Positions 1 through 10,132 of a stretch of 64,000 bases of DNA are shown in pieces. The notes below the pieces were generated by a model. It was not told the DNA's origin, made no database searches, and worked only from the letters and a program-made list of their open reading frames with translations. The position numbers were made by a program, and so were the translations under genes. How positions within the stretch are numbered: position 1 is the stretch's first letter; each line of letters starts with the position of its first letter. This DNA is from Crocinitomicaceae bacterium (lineage in GTDB: Bacteria > Bacteroidota > Bacteroidia > Flavobacteriales_D > Crocinitomicaceae), in assembly GCA_021325675.1 (NCBI GenBank), contig JAJTCM010000001.1, forward strand, positions 372,001 to 436,000. Direction: 5' to 3'.

Positions 1-612
1 AAAGCCCGCTTTAAACCAGGAATACACTGTCACCAGGTAGTCAATGTCCATAAAATCAGATAAATCCGAATAATCCTGGATGTAAGCTACGCGGAGTACG
101 TTATCGAAAGTACCTTCCGGTGTGATCAGTGTTCCGTAGCCATCTACTGTTCCGCTCATTGTCCCGACGCGCTGGAAAGCTACCCCGCTCGTAAATGTAG
201 CATCAAAATCATCCGTGTAGCCGGCATTCATCTCCATAGGCAAAAAATACATTTTCATTGGGTCCTGGTAACTGATAATTGTACCGTTGGCGTTTATAGC
301 ATGACAATACCAGCCGTTGTCGTTCATGTTGTAATAGGTTTGTGTCGTGCCGCTCGTCATGCTACTGTTTGTTCCGGGGTAATTTCCGTTGGCTGCCCCA
401 TAGGTGTTGGTCATCGTACCGCTGTTGGTCAGGGCACTGAGGTCCCAGGTGACATTGTTTCCGGCTGCGCCCGGGTCATGGTAATTTCCGGAATACAGCG
501 TAAAGGATTCGCCTGCGGAAGGACTGAAATCAGAGGCGTTGATGACCGGTTGTGCCCATAAACCGGCAGATAAGAGGAGTGCTGCCACTCCAAGTGTAAC
601 TTTTTCGTTCAT
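1..612 (-). CDS. Secreted protein of unknown function (3' end outside window)
   Basis: The reading frame is open from the ATG at 612 to the left edge, so only the N-terminal 204 residues are visible. It begins with a short basic start and a hydrophobic stretch ending near LWA|Q, a typical signal peptide, followed by a Ser/Thr/Gly/Asn-rich, aromatic-containing sequence typical of Bacteroidota cell-surface or T9SS-exported proteins. No catalytic motif was recognised. A TAnnTTTG-type -7 box lies 23 nt upstream. A C-terminal T9SS sorting domain would be expected beyond the left edge but cannot be checked here. The start is well supported by signal peptide and promoter; the function is unknown. 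Confidence 0.75.
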   Translation of the reverse strand, partial: MNEKVTLGVAALLLSAGLWAQPVINASDFSPSAGESFTLYSGNYHDPGAAGNNVTWDLSALTNSGTMTNTYGAANGNYPGTNSSMTSGTTQTYYNMNDNGWYCHAINANGTIISYQDPMKMYFLPMEMNAGYTDDFDATFTSGVAFQRVGTMSGTVDGYGTLITPEGTFDNVLRVAYIQDYSDLSDFMDIDYLVTVYSWFKAGF

Positions 613-634
613 AATGATTATTTTAAGATTTGAG

Positions 635-660
635 CAAATGTAACATTATTTGAAGATCAA
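635..660 (-). promoter_or_regulatory. Promoter of the secreted protein at the left edge
   Basis: On the minus strand a perfect TAnnTTTG box (TACATTTG, 635-642) is preceded by a TTG at 658-660. The 15 nt spacer is shorter than the usual 17-23. Confidence 0.45.
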
Positions 661-682
661 GCTTTAAAAACTTTTGGATAAA

Positions 683-714
683 TTGGATAAATTCATCGGG
701 ATTCATTAAATTTA
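683..714 (+). promoter_or_regulatory. Probable aconitase promoter
   Basis: TTG at 683-685 and TAAATTTA at 707-714 (one mismatch to TAnnTTTG), 21 nt apart, upstream of the aconitase ATG at 752. This predicts a leader of roughly 30 nt. Confidence 0.4.
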
Positions 715-751
715 CCGCGAAATTTTTCAGTATCAAATTAAACAGAAAACT

Positions 752-3016
752 ATGATCTTTGATTTAGACATGATTAAGAAAGTGTATGCCAAATTCCCGG
801 AGCGTATTGAAGCTGCGCGCCAGGTTGTAGGAAAACCGCTCACACTTTCTGAAAAAATCCTTTACGCACACTTATGGAACGGCAATGCTACCGAAGCTTA
901 CGGGCGCGGGAAATCATACGTTGATTTTGCACCGGACCGTGTAGCGATGCAGGACGCAACTGCCCAGATGGCTTTGCTGCAATTTATGCAGGCCGGAAAA
1001 AAGAGGGTTGCAGTTCCGTCTACAGTGCATGCGGATCACCTGATCCAGGCGAAAGTAGGCGCTACCAAGGATTTGCAGGAGTCTTTAAATCAAAATAACG
1101 AAGTATTCAACTTCCTTTCTTCTATTTCAAATAAATACGGCATTGGTTTCTGGAAACCGGGAGCAGGTATCATCCACCAGGTGGTACTTGAGAATTACGC
1201 TTTCCCGGGCGGAATGATGATCGGAACGGATTCCCACACGGTAAACGCCGGAGGATTGGGAATGATCGCGATCGGTGTTGGTGGCGCCGATGCGGTTGAC
1301 GTAATGGCGGGTATGGCCTGGGAGCTTAAATTTCCGAAGCTGATCGGTGTAAAGCTGACAGGCGAGCTTAACGGCTGGACTTCAGCGAAAGACGTAATCC
1401 TGAAAGTAGCGGATATCCTCACTGTAAAAGGAGGGACCGGCGCTATCGTGGAGTACTTCGGCGACGGAGCAATTTCTTTGTCTTGTACAGGAAAAGGGAC
1501 AATTTGCAACATGGGGGCTGAGATCGGTGCAACGACTTCAACTTTCGGTTACGATGATTCTATGCGCCGTTACCTTGCTGCTACAGGCCGCCAGGACGTT
1601 GTAGATGCTGCTGACCAGATTGCTGAGCATTTAACAGGGGATCCTGAGGTTTATGCAAGCCCGGAAAAATATTTTGACCAGCTGATTGAAATCAACTTAT
1701 CAGAGCTTGAGCCGCATATCAACGGGCCTTTTACGCCGGATCGCGGAACACCGGTTTCCCGCATGAGAGCTGAAGCCCTTGAAAACGGCTGGCCGCTGAA
1801 AGTGGAGTGGGGACTGATCGGTTCCTGCACCAACTCTTCTTACGAAGATATGGCCCGTGCCGCTTCCATCGTTGAACAGGCTGTAGCAAATGGTATTACA
1901 CCGAGAGCTGAATTCGGGATCAACCCGGGATCGGAGCAGGTACGCTACACCATTGACCGTGACGGTATTATCGCTACTTTCGAGAAAATGGGAACGAAAG
2001 TTTTCACCAACGCTTGCGGCCCTTGTATCGGCCAGTGGGACCGTGAAGGCGCTGATAAGCAGGAAAAAAATACGATTGTTCATTCCTTCAACAGGAACTT
2101 CTCCAAAAGGGCTGACGGAAACCCGAACACGCATGCTTTTGTAACTTCCCCGGAAATGGTGGCTGCTTTGGCAATTGCCGGTGACCTCGGGTTCAACCCG
2201 CTGACGGATACGCTGACGAATGATAAAGGCGAACAAATAAAGCTGAACCCGCCGAAAGGAGACGAGCTGCCAACTAAAGGTTTTGCGGTGGAAGACCCGG
2301 GCTACCAGGCGCCGGCTGAAGACGGAAGCAGCATTGTTGTTGCGGTTTCCCCGGATTCATCACGCTTGCAGTTACTGGAAAACTTCCCTGAGTGGGACGG
2401 AAAAAATATCATGGGCGCTAAATTGCTCATCAAAGCCAGGGGAAAATGTACAACAGACCACATTTCTATGGCCGGTCCGTGGCTGCGTTACCGCGGGCAT
2501 TTGGATAATATTTCCAACAACATGCTCATCGGCGCTGAAAATGCATTTACCGGTGAGGCAAACAAGGTGAAAAATCAGCTGACAGGCATTTTAGGTGAAG
2601 TTCCGGCGGTACAGCGCGCTTACAAAGCGGCCGGTGTTCCGTCCATTGTTGTGGGCGACCATAACTACGGTGAAGGTTCCTCCCGTGAGCATGCTGCCAT
2701 GGAGCCGCGTCATCTCGGTGTTCGTGCTGTGATCGTTAAATCTTTTGCCCGTATCCATGAAACCAACCTCAAAAAGCAGGGAATGCTCGGTTTGACTTTC
2801 GCGGATGAAGCTGATTACGATAAGATCCGTGAGGACGACACGTTCAACTTTACTGACCTGGAAGCGTTTGCACCGGGCAAGCCGTTGACACTGGAGATCG
2901 TTCACGCAGACGGAAGCAAGGAAGAAATCCAATTGAACCATACATATAACGATTCACAGATTGCCTGGTTCAAAGCAGGATCAGCACTCAACCTGATCAA
3001 AATGATGGAAAATTAA
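752..3016 (+). CDS. acnA: Aconitate hydratase (mitochondrial-type aconitase)
   Basis: TCA-cycle enzyme converting citrate to isocitrate via cis-aconitate, cytoplasmic. The 754 residues match the mature length of mitochondrial-type aconitase rather than the longer AcnA/IRP or AcnB forms. The three [4Fe-4S] ligands are visible as C359 (GSCTNSS) and C422/C425 (ACGPCIGQW). Other family signatures are the N-terminal [10 protein letters not shown] block and the C-terminal swivel-domain block [13 protein letters not shown]. The gene stands alone, with its own promoter-like sequence and a strong terminator at 3041. Assignment is secure; the symbol follows common Bacteroidota usage (also called acn). 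Confidence 0.96.
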   Translation: MIFDLDMIKKVYAKFPERIEAARQVVGKPLTLSEKILYAHLWNGNATEAYGRGKSYVDFAPDRVAMQDATAQMALLQFMQAGKKRVAVPSTVHADHLIQAKVGATKDLQESLNQNNEVFNFLSSISNKYGIGFWKPGAGIIHQVVLENYAFPGGMMIGTDSHTVNAGGLGMIAIGVGGADAVDVMAGMAWELKFPKLIGVKLTGELNGWTSAKDVILKVADILTVKGGTGAIVEYFGDGAISLSCTGKGTICNMGAEIGATTSTFGYDDSMRRYLAATGRQDVVDAADQIAEHLTGDPEVYASPEKYFDQLIEINLSELEPHINGPFTPDRGTPVSRMRAEALENGWPLKVEWGLIGSCTNSSYEDMARAASIVEQAVANGITPRAEFGINPGSEQVRYTIDRDGIIATFEKMGTKVFTNACGPCIGQWDREGADKQEKNTIVHSFNRNFSKRADGNPNTHAFVTSPEMVAALAIAGDLGFNPLTDTLTNDKGEQIKLNPPKGDELPTKGFAVEDPGYQAPAEDGSSIVVAVSPDSSRLQLLENFPEWDGKNIMGAKLLIKARGKCTTDHISMAGPWLRYRGHLDNISNNMLIGAENAFTGEANKVKNQLTGILGEVPAVQRAYKAAGVPSIVVGDHNYGEGSSREHAAMEPRHLGVRAVIVKSFARIHETNLKKQGMLGLTFADEADYDKIREDDTFNFTDLEAFAPGKPLTLEIVHADGSKEEIQLNHTYNDSQIAWFKAGSALNLIKMMEN

Positions 3017-3040
3017 AATTTCTGTTGAATATATTAAGGA

Positions 3041-3068
3041 AGAGCAGGCCAAAAGCCTGCTCTTTTTT
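3041..3068 (+). terminator. Rho-independent terminator after aconitase
   Basis: A perfect 9 bp stem (3041-3049 with 3055-3063) and a 5 nt loop are followed by a run of T, 25 nt after the stop codon. Confidence 0.9.
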
Positions 3069-3136
3069 GTTAAGCTTTGTAAGGTTAGATCAAATTTAAT
3101 CGTCATAATACATGATTTAATTACCTGATATTCAAT

Positions 3137-3162
3137 TTTGAATCATTTTCCTTTTACCTTTG
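3137..3162 (+). promoter_or_regulatory. Promoter of the first propeller kinase
   Basis: TTTG at 3137-3140 and a perfect -7 box TACCTTTG at 3155-3162, 14 nt apart (short spacing). Its position downstream of the TTG at 3138 rules that codon out as the translation start. Confidence 0.5.
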
Positions 3163-3182
3163 CTTCAAATCACTTACCACGA

Positions 3183-6100
3183 ATGCATTGCAAGCTGATA
3201 TATAATTTTCTGAGAGGGCTGTTTCAATGGAGCAGGAATAGCGGTGCAGTGATTTTAGCTTTTTTGCTGCTGGTTTCAAATGCCGGTGCACAGCAGTTAA
3301 TCCAAAACAAATTCAAGGCAAGCCTGGATGACCCTTTCAAAAAACCGGTACAAAATCCCATTTCCAGGAATTTCACCGTGGATGAAGGCCTGATCTCCAA
3401 TGAAACCCACCATGTTTTGTCGGATTCGAAAGGTTTTGTCTGGGTTGCAAGCGACGGGGGGATTTGCCGTTATGACGGAACCAAATTCGTGAATTTCTCA
3501 CTGGCGGACGGTTTGCCGGAACGTATGATTACCAAGCTGTTTGAAGACCGCAAAGGCAGGATCTGGTTCATTACTATTTCTTCGTATGTCGGTTATATTC
3601 TCAATGACAAAGTAGTAACGATCCGGCATCAGTTCAAAAAAGGTCCCGGAAGTACGGACGTGGATGATTATGCGTATTCACTTTATGTAGATGAGCACGA
3701 CAGTTTATGGGTAGGCACGATTTTTTCTGGCGCACTCTTCAAATCCGGCTATCCGTACACGAAAAAACCGGTCGAAAAGCAGTATAAGACGGATTTTGTG
3801 ATCGAGTTTAACCAAAAAGGGGACTACGTTTACGGAACCCGCAGGCAGCGGTGCGATAAACCGGGTTGTGCGCTTTCCATGAAACTGCATTATTATCAAA
3901 AATGGTCAGGGAAGAAAAAAGAGTTTAGCTCCTCATTTGTAGTTAAAAACGGCTATATGATGAATAAGCTGGTAAAAGCCGGCCCGGATGAATTTTATCT
4001 CGCCAGTAAAAACGGCTTGTTTTCCCTCAGGAACGGGAAGTTTAAAGCTGAGCTTGAGCTGAATATTGCCGCTTTTGATATTGCGAACGGGAAGCTGTGG
4101 GTAAGTACATCCAGCGAAGGGGTTTATATTTTCAATAACCGCCGCGACATGGGCACGTGGGAGCAATATTTCAGGGAAGAATATATTACTGATTTTACGA
4201 GCGATATAGAAGGTGGAAGCTGGATCACAACCTTATACAGCGGGGTGAAATATGTACCTGAGTTTAATTTCAGGAAAATCATGGAGGGCAATGATTTTGA
4301 CTGTATCGCAGCAGTAGGGGAACAGATTTTTGTCAATAAAAAGCTGGGGGATTTATTTGTTGTCAAAAATGGCAGGGAAGCGGCGCGTTATCACTCGCGG
4401 CTGCATTACATGGAAAGCTTGGGCGACGGGAAGCACCTTTTCGGTTTTGACGCCGACGAGTTCGGCAGGGCAATTGTTTTTGACATTGCCAGCGGCAGCC
4501 GGAAAAAAATCAGCATGGGACGGGAAGAAACCCCGCGCCATGTCAGGAAGATACTGCGTTACGGCGACGGCTATTACCTGGGTATTTCTTCCGGGATCCT
4601 GCAATATGATTTTAAGACGGGGGCAATCAAATCCTTGTTTTACACCAAATCGAGGGTCAATAATTTTGTGATTTCCAGGGACACCCTGTGGCTGGCTACC
4701 AATAACGGGCTGTTCAGCTACGACCTGGTGAAGAAACGCTGGATACCAAACATTTTTGCGGCTAAAAACCTCAATTTCAGGATAGATGATATCATTGCCG
4801 GCGATTCCGGGTTATGGCTTTCAACCTTCGGGAAAGGGATGATGTATTATGATAAAAAAGAAAAGCTGACGTTTTTTGATAAGAAGAAAGGCTTGCTGTC
4901 AAATTATATCCGTTATGTCTATGCAGATTCCTGCGGTAACCTCTGGATTGCTTCGAATGAAGGTTTGAGCCGTCTTAAACTGAACCACAAAAATAAAATC
5001 ATCAATTATGCTTACGTGGGCGGTTATGATTTGGGACAAATTAATAAAATACTGAGGTCGGGCAATAATCTTTACCTGACAACAACAAAAGGCCTTTATG
5101 AGTTCCCGGTCGAAAAGCTCTTCAAGCGAAACAGGCAGCTTCCCGTTTATATCATTGCGGCGAGGTCGAAAAATGGTACGCTGGTATTGGAAAACACGAA
5201 ACTGGATCCCGGTGACGACCAGATAAAGATCGATTTCCTGGCGGTGAATTATGCCAGCTCGGACAAATCAGTGTATTACTACATGATCCGTGGCTTTGAA
5301 GACAGCTGGCATAAAACCGTAAATACTTCACTCACGATCAACAAACTGCCGCCGGGGGATTACTGTTTTATTGTAAAAACAGATTCCAATTCCCACGCAA
5401 CGCTCCGTTTTTCAATCAGGTACCCGCTTTGGCAAAGATGGTGGTTTATCTGTTTTATGCTTTTAACACTGGTTTTCCTTGTGTACTTGTTTTTTCGCTA
5501 CCGGACGCGCAAAATCAAGCAGGAAGAGCAGGAAAAATATAATATCCAGGTACAGATCGCCGGTTTGCAGGCCAATGTTATCCGGGCGCAGATGAACCCG
5601 CACTTTATGTTTAATGCGCTCAACTCCATCCAGGGCTTCATCCTTGCCAATGAAAACAAGCAGGCCAGTTTTTATCTCGGGAAATTCTCTTCCCTGCTGC
5701 GAAAGATCATCCAGGCTTCGCGCCATGATTTTGTGACCGTTAAAGAAGAGCTCCGGCTGCTGCAGGATTACATAGAAATTGAGCAGATGCGCTGTGATTA
5801 CAGTTTTGAATGTGAAATCAAAATGGATGACAGGGATGTTCCCGGTACCCGGATTCCGGCGATGATCATCCAGCCTTTCGTGGAGAATGCGATCCTTCAC
5901 GGCCTGGGCCCGCTCGAAAACAGGAAGGGAAAGCTAAGCATCAGCTTCACCAAGAATGAAGAAAATATCATTTGTACGGTTACGGACAACGGGATCGGCC
6001 GCGGCCGGGCAAGGGAAATCAAGCAGAAAAAAATCCGCTATCACCAGTCGGCTTCCATCAAGCTGACGGAGAACAGGATTAATTTATATAACAAGCTTTA

Positions 6101-6209
6101 TAAAACTGAATCCCGGATTTCAATCATTGATTTGTATGACGAAAACAAGGCGCCTGCTGGAACACGGGTTGAAATATTTATTCCGTACAAAGAAGGAAAA
6201 ACGATTTAA
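3183..6209 (+). CDS. LytS-type sensor histidine kinase with two-component-regulator propeller (paralog 1)
   Basis: Membrane sensor kinase of 1008 residues that should phosphorylate the LytTR regulator encoded two genes downstream. Order: signal peptide (1-35, cleaved near AGA|Q), periplasmic seven-bladed-type propeller built from repeats such as GFVWVASDGGICRYDG (about 50-660), Y_Y_Y domain (about 678-745), one membrane helix (about 753-775), short coiled linker, then the His_kinase domain with phospho-acceptor H807 in QMNPHFMFN, N box QPFVENAILHG and G box DNGIGRGR. I chose the ATG at 3183 over a TTG at 3138, because the promoter lies between them and the ATG gives a clean signal peptide. 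The ligand sensed is unknown. The next gene is a close paralog, so the pair arose by tandem duplication. Confidence 0.9.
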   Translation: MHCKLIYNFLRGLFQWSRNSGAVILAFLLLVSNAGAQQLIQNKFKASLDDPFKKPVQNPISRNFTVDEGLISNETHHVLSDSKGFVWVASDGGICRYDGTKFVNFSLADGLPERMITKLFEDRKGRIWFITISSYVGYILNDKVVTIRHQFKKGPGSTDVDDYAYSLYVDEHDSLWVGTIFSGALFKSGYPYTKKPVEKQYKTDFVIEFNQKGDYVYGTRRQRCDKPGCALSMKLHYYQKWSGKKKEFSSSFVVKNGYMMNKLVKAGPDEFYLASKNGLFSLRNGKFKAELELNIAAFDIANGKLWVSTSSEGVYIFNNRRDMGTWEQYFREEYITDFTSDIEGGSWITTLYSGVKYVPEFNFRKIMEGNDFDCIAAVGEQIFVNKKLGDLFVVKNGREAARYHSRLHYMESLGDGKHLFGFDADEFGRAIVFDIASGSRKKISMGREETPRHVRKILRYGDGYYLGISSGILQYDFKTGAIKSLFYTKSRVNNFVISRDTLWLATNNGLFSYDLVKKRWIPNIFAAKNLNFRIDDIIAGDSGLWLSTFGKGMMYYDKKEKLTFFDKKKGLLSNYIRYVYADSCGNLWIASNEGLSRLKLNHKNKIINYAYVGGYDLGQINKILRSGNNLYLTTTKGLYEFPVEKLFKRNRQLPVYIIAARSKNGTLVLENTKLDPGDDQIKIDFLAVNYASSDKSVYYYMIRGFEDSWHKTVNTSLTINKLPPGDYCFIVKTDSNSHATLRFSIRYPLWQRWWFICFMLLTLVFLVYLFFRYRTRKIKQEEQEKYNIQVQIAGLQANVIRAQMNPHFMFNALNSIQGFILANENKQASFYLGKFSSLLRKIIQASRHDFVTVKEELRLLQDYIEIEQMRCDYSFECEIKMDDRDVPGTRIPAMIIQPFVENAILHGLGPLENRKGKLSISFTKNEENIICTVTDNGIGRGRAREIKQKKIRYHQSASIKLTENRINLYNKLYKTESRISIIDLYDENKAPAGTRVEIFIPYKEGKTI

Positions 6210-6246
6210 TTACCTGGTATTTCATTTTTTGAAAGCTTTTACTTTA

Positions 6247-6254
6247 TACATTTG
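6247..6254 (+). promoter_or_regulatory. -7 box before the second propeller kinase
   Basis: Perfect TACATTTG only 6 nt upstream of the ATG at 6261, with a TTG at 6229-6231 (15 nt spacer). This suggests the second kinase and the regulator can be transcribed separately with a very short leader. Confidence 0.45.
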
Positions 6255-6260
6255 TTGTTC

Positions 6261-9200
6261 ATGATCCCGCTTACAGGAAATAAATCTGTCTGGAAAAGAT
6301 GTTTGGGGCAATCCACGAAAATACTGGTGTTGCTGTTCTTCCTTTCCCTCTTTTTGCCTGCTTTCCCCCAAAAAACACAGATCAAAAAATTACATGAGAA
6401 TACGGAAAAGAACCTGAACGAGATTTTGCCGTTAAATCATTTAAAATCACAAAAAAAACAGCCGCAGGACCCGATTTCCAAAAACTTCAGGATCGAAGAC
6501 GGTCTTATTTCCAATGAAGCACATTTTGTTTTGTCGGATTCACGCGGTTTTATCTGGATTGCTACCGACGGGGGGATTTGCCGTTATGACGGGACCAAGT
6601 TTGTGCGCTTTTCTATTTCGGAAGGCCTTCCCGAACGCATGGTGACCAAGCTCTACGAAGACAAAAAAGGACGGATCTGGTTTATTACGATTTCTTCGCA
6701 TGTAGGCTATATCAAGGATGACCAGGTGACGCTGCTGAAATACAAATTCAAAAAAGGCCCCAATGTTTTTAAAATGGATGATTTTGCCCATTCCATGTAT
6801 GTGGATGAAGGGGATACTTTGTGGGTGGCGACCATGCTTTCCGGCATGTTGTATAAATCAGCTTATCCGTATACATCACCGCCGGTTTCCAAAGAAATGA
6901 AATCGGATTTTGTGATTGAGTTCAACAAGCAGGGGGATTACATTTACGGAACATCTTATGTGAGCTGTACACATCATAAAATTACAAACTGCACTGTTGA
7001 GGTATGTCTCGCCTACATAGAAAAGTGGAAAGGAAAAACACGCTATTTCAGGTCAAACTATGAAGCATACGCCGGTTACCGCAGCCACAAGATCATCCGG
7101 GTCAGCCCCGAAGAGTTTTTAATCACCACAAAAAGCGAGCTGCTCTGCTTTCGTAAAGGAAAATTAAAGGTGCTGCTGAAAACGAGTGTTGTCAACTCCT
7201 ACCTGGATAAAAAAGGACAATTATGGGTCTTTACAGCGAACGAAGGCCTGTATTTATTTCCCGATTATCACAAGCTGGATAAATGGAAACATTATTACCA
7301 GGATCAGTATTTTACTGCAATGACACAGGATATTGAAGGAGGGACCTGGCTGACTACATTGTATAACGGTGTAAAGTACATTCCCGATTTTGATTTTATG
7401 ACCTTGCTCAAGGAAGGGAAGCAGCTGGAGCATATCGTCGTGAATAACGGCAAGGTGATGGTGAATGAGAAATTAGGGGATTTGCTCATATTTGACAAAA
7501 ATGATTTCCTGAAGCGTTTGGATATGCAGCTTTTTTATTACTCACCGGAAATAGAAAAGGACTATATTTTATGCTATACAGCGAACCAGACCGGCATTAG
7601 CAGGATGCAGTATGTTTCTGAAAATAAAAGCGGGGTACTTAAAAAACAGGATTACAACAGTACGATGCATATCAAGAAAATCATGCGCTACAAAGGCAAT
7701 GACTACCTGATCAACATGTCCCGCATCCATATGTACGACAACAGCAGGAAAAAAAACGTCAGGCTCCTGATGACGGAATCCCGTATAAACAATGTTGTTA
7801 TCGTGAATGATACGATCTGGATGGCCACCAACAATGGTTTGTTTAGTTTTGACCTGAAGACCAGGAAGTGGGTCGATAATTCTTTTTTACGTAAAAACCT
7901 GAATTACAGGATTGATGATCTCGCAGAGTCAAAGGATGGCTTATGGCTTTGTTCTTTCGGAAAGGGGATCTGGTATTACAATAAAAAAGACAAGCTGACG
8001 CTTTATGATGAAAAGAAGGGCCTGGCGTCCAATTATGTGAGGAGCCTGTACCTTGGGCCGCAAAATAACCTGTGGGTCAGTACAAACGAAGGCCTGAGCC
8101 GTATTACAGGCGAATCGGACTGGAAGATAGTTAATTATCCTTACCTGGAGGGTTACGGGATAGGGCAGATCAACGATATCCTGCGGGTGAATAATGACTT
8201 ATACCTCGCTACAAGCAATGGCTTTTATAAGTTTCCTATCAGCAAGCTCGACAAGCAGAACAAAACGGCCCCGATTTACATCACAGCTGCCAGCTCGAGA
8301 CTGATCAAACGCCTTCAAAACAATGCCGAGCTGGAATACGGCGATGATAAAATCGTAATCAGCTTTCTCGCGCTGAATTATACAAACGCCCGGAAAGCCG
8401 AATACTATTATATGATCAAGGGCTATGACGATGTGTGGCACAAAAGTCCTTCTTCTTCTGTCAGGCTGACCAAGCTGCCGCCCGGGAAGTACAGCTTTAT
8501 TGTGAAAACAGATTCCAATTCGCATGCTACCTTTACTTTTTCAATCAAATACCCTTTCTGGCAAAAATGGTGGTTCATCAGCCTGACCGGTTTACTGCTC
8601 GTCATTTGCATCTACACGCTGGTGAATTACCGCACCCGGAAAATCAAGGCGGAAGAACGCGAGAAAAATTACATCCAGGTACAAATTGCCGGTTTGCAGG
8701 CCAATGTGATCCGCGCGCAGATGAACCCGCATTTCATGTTTAATGCCTTGAATTCGATCCAGAGCTTTATCCTGGCAAATGAAAACAAGCAGGCTAATTT
8801 TTACCTCGGGAAATTCTCTTCGCTGATGCGGAAAATTATCCAGATTTCACGCCACGATTTTGTGACCGTCAAAGAAGAGCTCCGCCTGCTCCAGGATTAC
8901 ATTGAAATTGAACGGATGCGCTGTGCCTACAGCTTTAATTACGAGATCAATATTGGCAACAAAGAAAGTCTCGGTGTGCGCATCCCGGCGATGATTATCC
9001 AGCCCTTTATTGAAAATGCCGTAAACCACGGTCTCACCCCGCTGGAAGGAAGGGAAGGCAAGCTGGAAATTAACTTTGATATATACGGGAAAAATATCAT
9101 CTGTACGATTACCGATAATGGGATCGGCCGTACAAAGGCCAACGAAATCAAGCAGAAAAAAATCCGTTACCACCAATCGGCTTCCATCAAGCTGACAGAA

Positions 9201-9326
9201 AACAGGATTGATCTGTACAATAAGCTCTATAAGGCCGAATCTAAAATCTCGATTGTGGATTTGTACGATGAAGATGGGGCAGCGACAGGAACAAAAGTTG
9301 AACTTATAATACCGATAATACAATGA
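6261..9326 (+). CDS. LytS-type sensor histidine kinase with two-component-regulator propeller (paralog 2)
   Basis: Second copy of the same kinase, 1021 residues, following paralog 1 by 51 nt. It has the same plan: signal peptide (hydrophobic LVLLFFLSLFLPAFPQ), propeller repeats, Y_Y_Y domain (about 692-760), one membrane helix (about 769-790) and a LytS-type kinase domain with H824 in QMNPHFMFN and N box QPFIENAVNHG. The kinase half is nearly identical to paralog 1, while the propeller and N terminus have drifted more, as expected if the two sense different ligands but share one partner. The stop codon overlaps the regulator start (ATGA), so the pair is translationally coupled. The ATG at 6261 is preferred to the TTG at 6252, which is inside the -7 box. 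Confidence 0.9.
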   Translation: MIPLTGNKSVWKRCLGQSTKILVLLFFLSLFLPAFPQKTQIKKLHENTEKNLNEILPLNHLKSQKKQPQDPISKNFRIEDGLISNEAHFVLSDSRGFIWIATDGGICRYDGTKFVRFSISEGLPERMVTKLYEDKKGRIWFITISSHVGYIKDDQVTLLKYKFKKGPNVFKMDDFAHSMYVDEGDTLWVATMLSGMLYKSAYPYTSPPVSKEMKSDFVIEFNKQGDYIYGTSYVSCTHHKITNCTVEVCLAYIEKWKGKTRYFRSNYEAYAGYRSHKIIRVSPEEFLITTKSELLCFRKGKLKVLLKTSVVNSYLDKKGQLWVFTANEGLYLFPDYHKLDKWKHYYQDQYFTAMTQDIEGGTWLTTLYNGVKYIPDFDFMTLLKEGKQLEHIVVNNGKVMVNEKLGDLLIFDKNDFLKRLDMQLFYYSPEIEKDYILCYTANQTGISRMQYVSENKSGVLKKQDYNSTMHIKKIMRYKGNDYLINMSRIHMYDNSRKKNVRLLMTESRINNVVIVNDTIWMATNNGLFSFDLKTRKWVDNSFLRKNLNYRIDDLAESKDGLWLCSFGKGIWYYNKKDKLTLYDEKKGLASNYVRSLYLGPQNNLWVSTNEGLSRITGESDWKIVNYPYLEGYGIGQINDILRVNNDLYLATSNGFYKFPISKLDKQNKTAPIYITAASSRLIKRLQNNAELEYGDDKIVISFLALNYTNARKAEYYYMIKGYDDVWHKSPSSSVRLTKLPPGKYSFIVKTDSNSHATFTFSIKYPFWQKWWFISLTGLLLVICIYTLVNYRTRKIKAEEREKNYIQVQIAGLQANVIRAQMNPHFMFNALNSIQSFILANENKQANFYLGKFSSLMRKIIQISRHDFVTVKEELRLLQDYIEIERMRCAYSFNYEINIGNKESLGVRIPAMIIQPFIENAVNHGLTPLEGREGKLEINFDIYGKNIICTITDNGIGRTKANEIKQKKIRYHQSASIKLTENRIDLYNKLYKAESKISIVDLYDEDGAATGTKVELIIPIIQ

Positions 9327-10054
9327 AAATAAAAGCGGTAATCGTGGATGATGAAGTGCTGGCAATCAAATCGCTCAGCATCATGATCGAAGAGCATTTT
9401 AAAAATGTTGAAATAGTAGGAACGGCCGGCAGCGTAAACCAGGGCATTGAGCTCGTCGAAGAGCACAAACCCGATCTCCTGTTCCTTGATATTGAAATGC
9501 CGTCGGGAAGCGGTTTTGAGGTGGTCGAAAAAACAGCCTACCTCAAGTATAAGCTCATTTTCACAACTGCTTACAATGATTACGCTATCAAAGCCTTTAA
9601 AGTAAACGCCATCGATTACCTGCTCAAGCCCATTGATGAAATCGAGCTCATCAAAGCAGTGCAAAAAGCGATCGATCAGCGGAGCGAAAATACCAGCCGC
9701 ATGGATTTCAGCAAATTGTTCAGCGGCATGGAACAAATGCGGATCAGCATCCCAACGAAGGAAGGCTATGACCTGATTGACTGCAACGACCTGATCCGCG
9801 TGGAAAGCGACTCCAATTATACCTGGTTTCATTTTCAGAATAAAAACAAGGTGCTCGTTTCCAAAACGCTTAAAGAAGTTGAAAAACAGCTCGAACGCTT
9901 CAATTTTATCCGCGTGCACAATTCACACCTCGTCAACCGCAAATACATCATCCGCTACATCAAATCCGATGGGGGACACCTGATCCTGTCCGACAATGCG
10001 ATGATCCCGGTCTCCAAGCAAAAAAGACAGGTACTGTTAGAAATATTCACGTAA
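9323..10054 (+). CDS. LytTR-family response regulator
   Basis: Response regulator of 243 residues: receiver domain (about 1-120) with acidic pair D9/D10, phospho-acceptor D56 in FLDIEMP and the switch lysine in LLKPID, followed by a LytTR DNA-binding domain (about 145-243; motifs VESDSNYTWF, FIRVHNSHLVN). It overlaps the second kinase by 4 nt (ATGA) and is the obvious output protein for both upstream kinases. LytTR regulators bind paired direct repeats upstream of target promoters; the barrel gene immediately downstream is a candidate target, but I did not find a convincing repeat there. Assignment of family is secure; the regulon is unknown. Confidence 0.95.
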   Translation: MKIKAVIVDDEVLAIKSLSIMIEEHFKNVEIVGTAGSVNQGIELVEEHKPDLLFLDIEMPSGSGFEVVEKTAYLKYKLIFTTAYNDYAIKAFKVNAIDYLLKPIDEIELIKAVQKAIDQRSENTSRMDFSKLFSGMEQMRISIPTKEGYDLIDCNDLIRVESDSNYTWFHFQNKNKVLVSKTLKEVEKQLERFNFIRVHNSHLVNRKYIIRYIKSDGGHLILSDNAMIPVSKQKRQVLLEIFT

Positions 10055-10071
10055 TTTTTTTATCATTTTTA

Positions 10072-10101
10072 TTGTCTGCTCAAAAAATGCTCCTATATTT
10101 G
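10072..10101 (+). promoter_or_regulatory. Promoter of the outer-membrane barrel gene
   Basis: TTG at 10072-10074, a 19 nt spacer and a perfect -7 box TATATTTG at 10094-10101. This is one of the best matches to the Bacteroidota consensus in the window. Confidence 0.75.
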
Positions 10102-10132
10102 AAACCAATTATTTACAAATTAATCATTAATC

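Noticed and set aside
301-561. 86-codon frame on the plus strand
   Set aside because: Antisense to the secreted-protein gene that has a signal peptide and promoter.
9227-9919. Open frame of 230 codons on the minus strand
   Set aside because: Antisense to the second kinase end and the LytTR regulator. Composition artefact.
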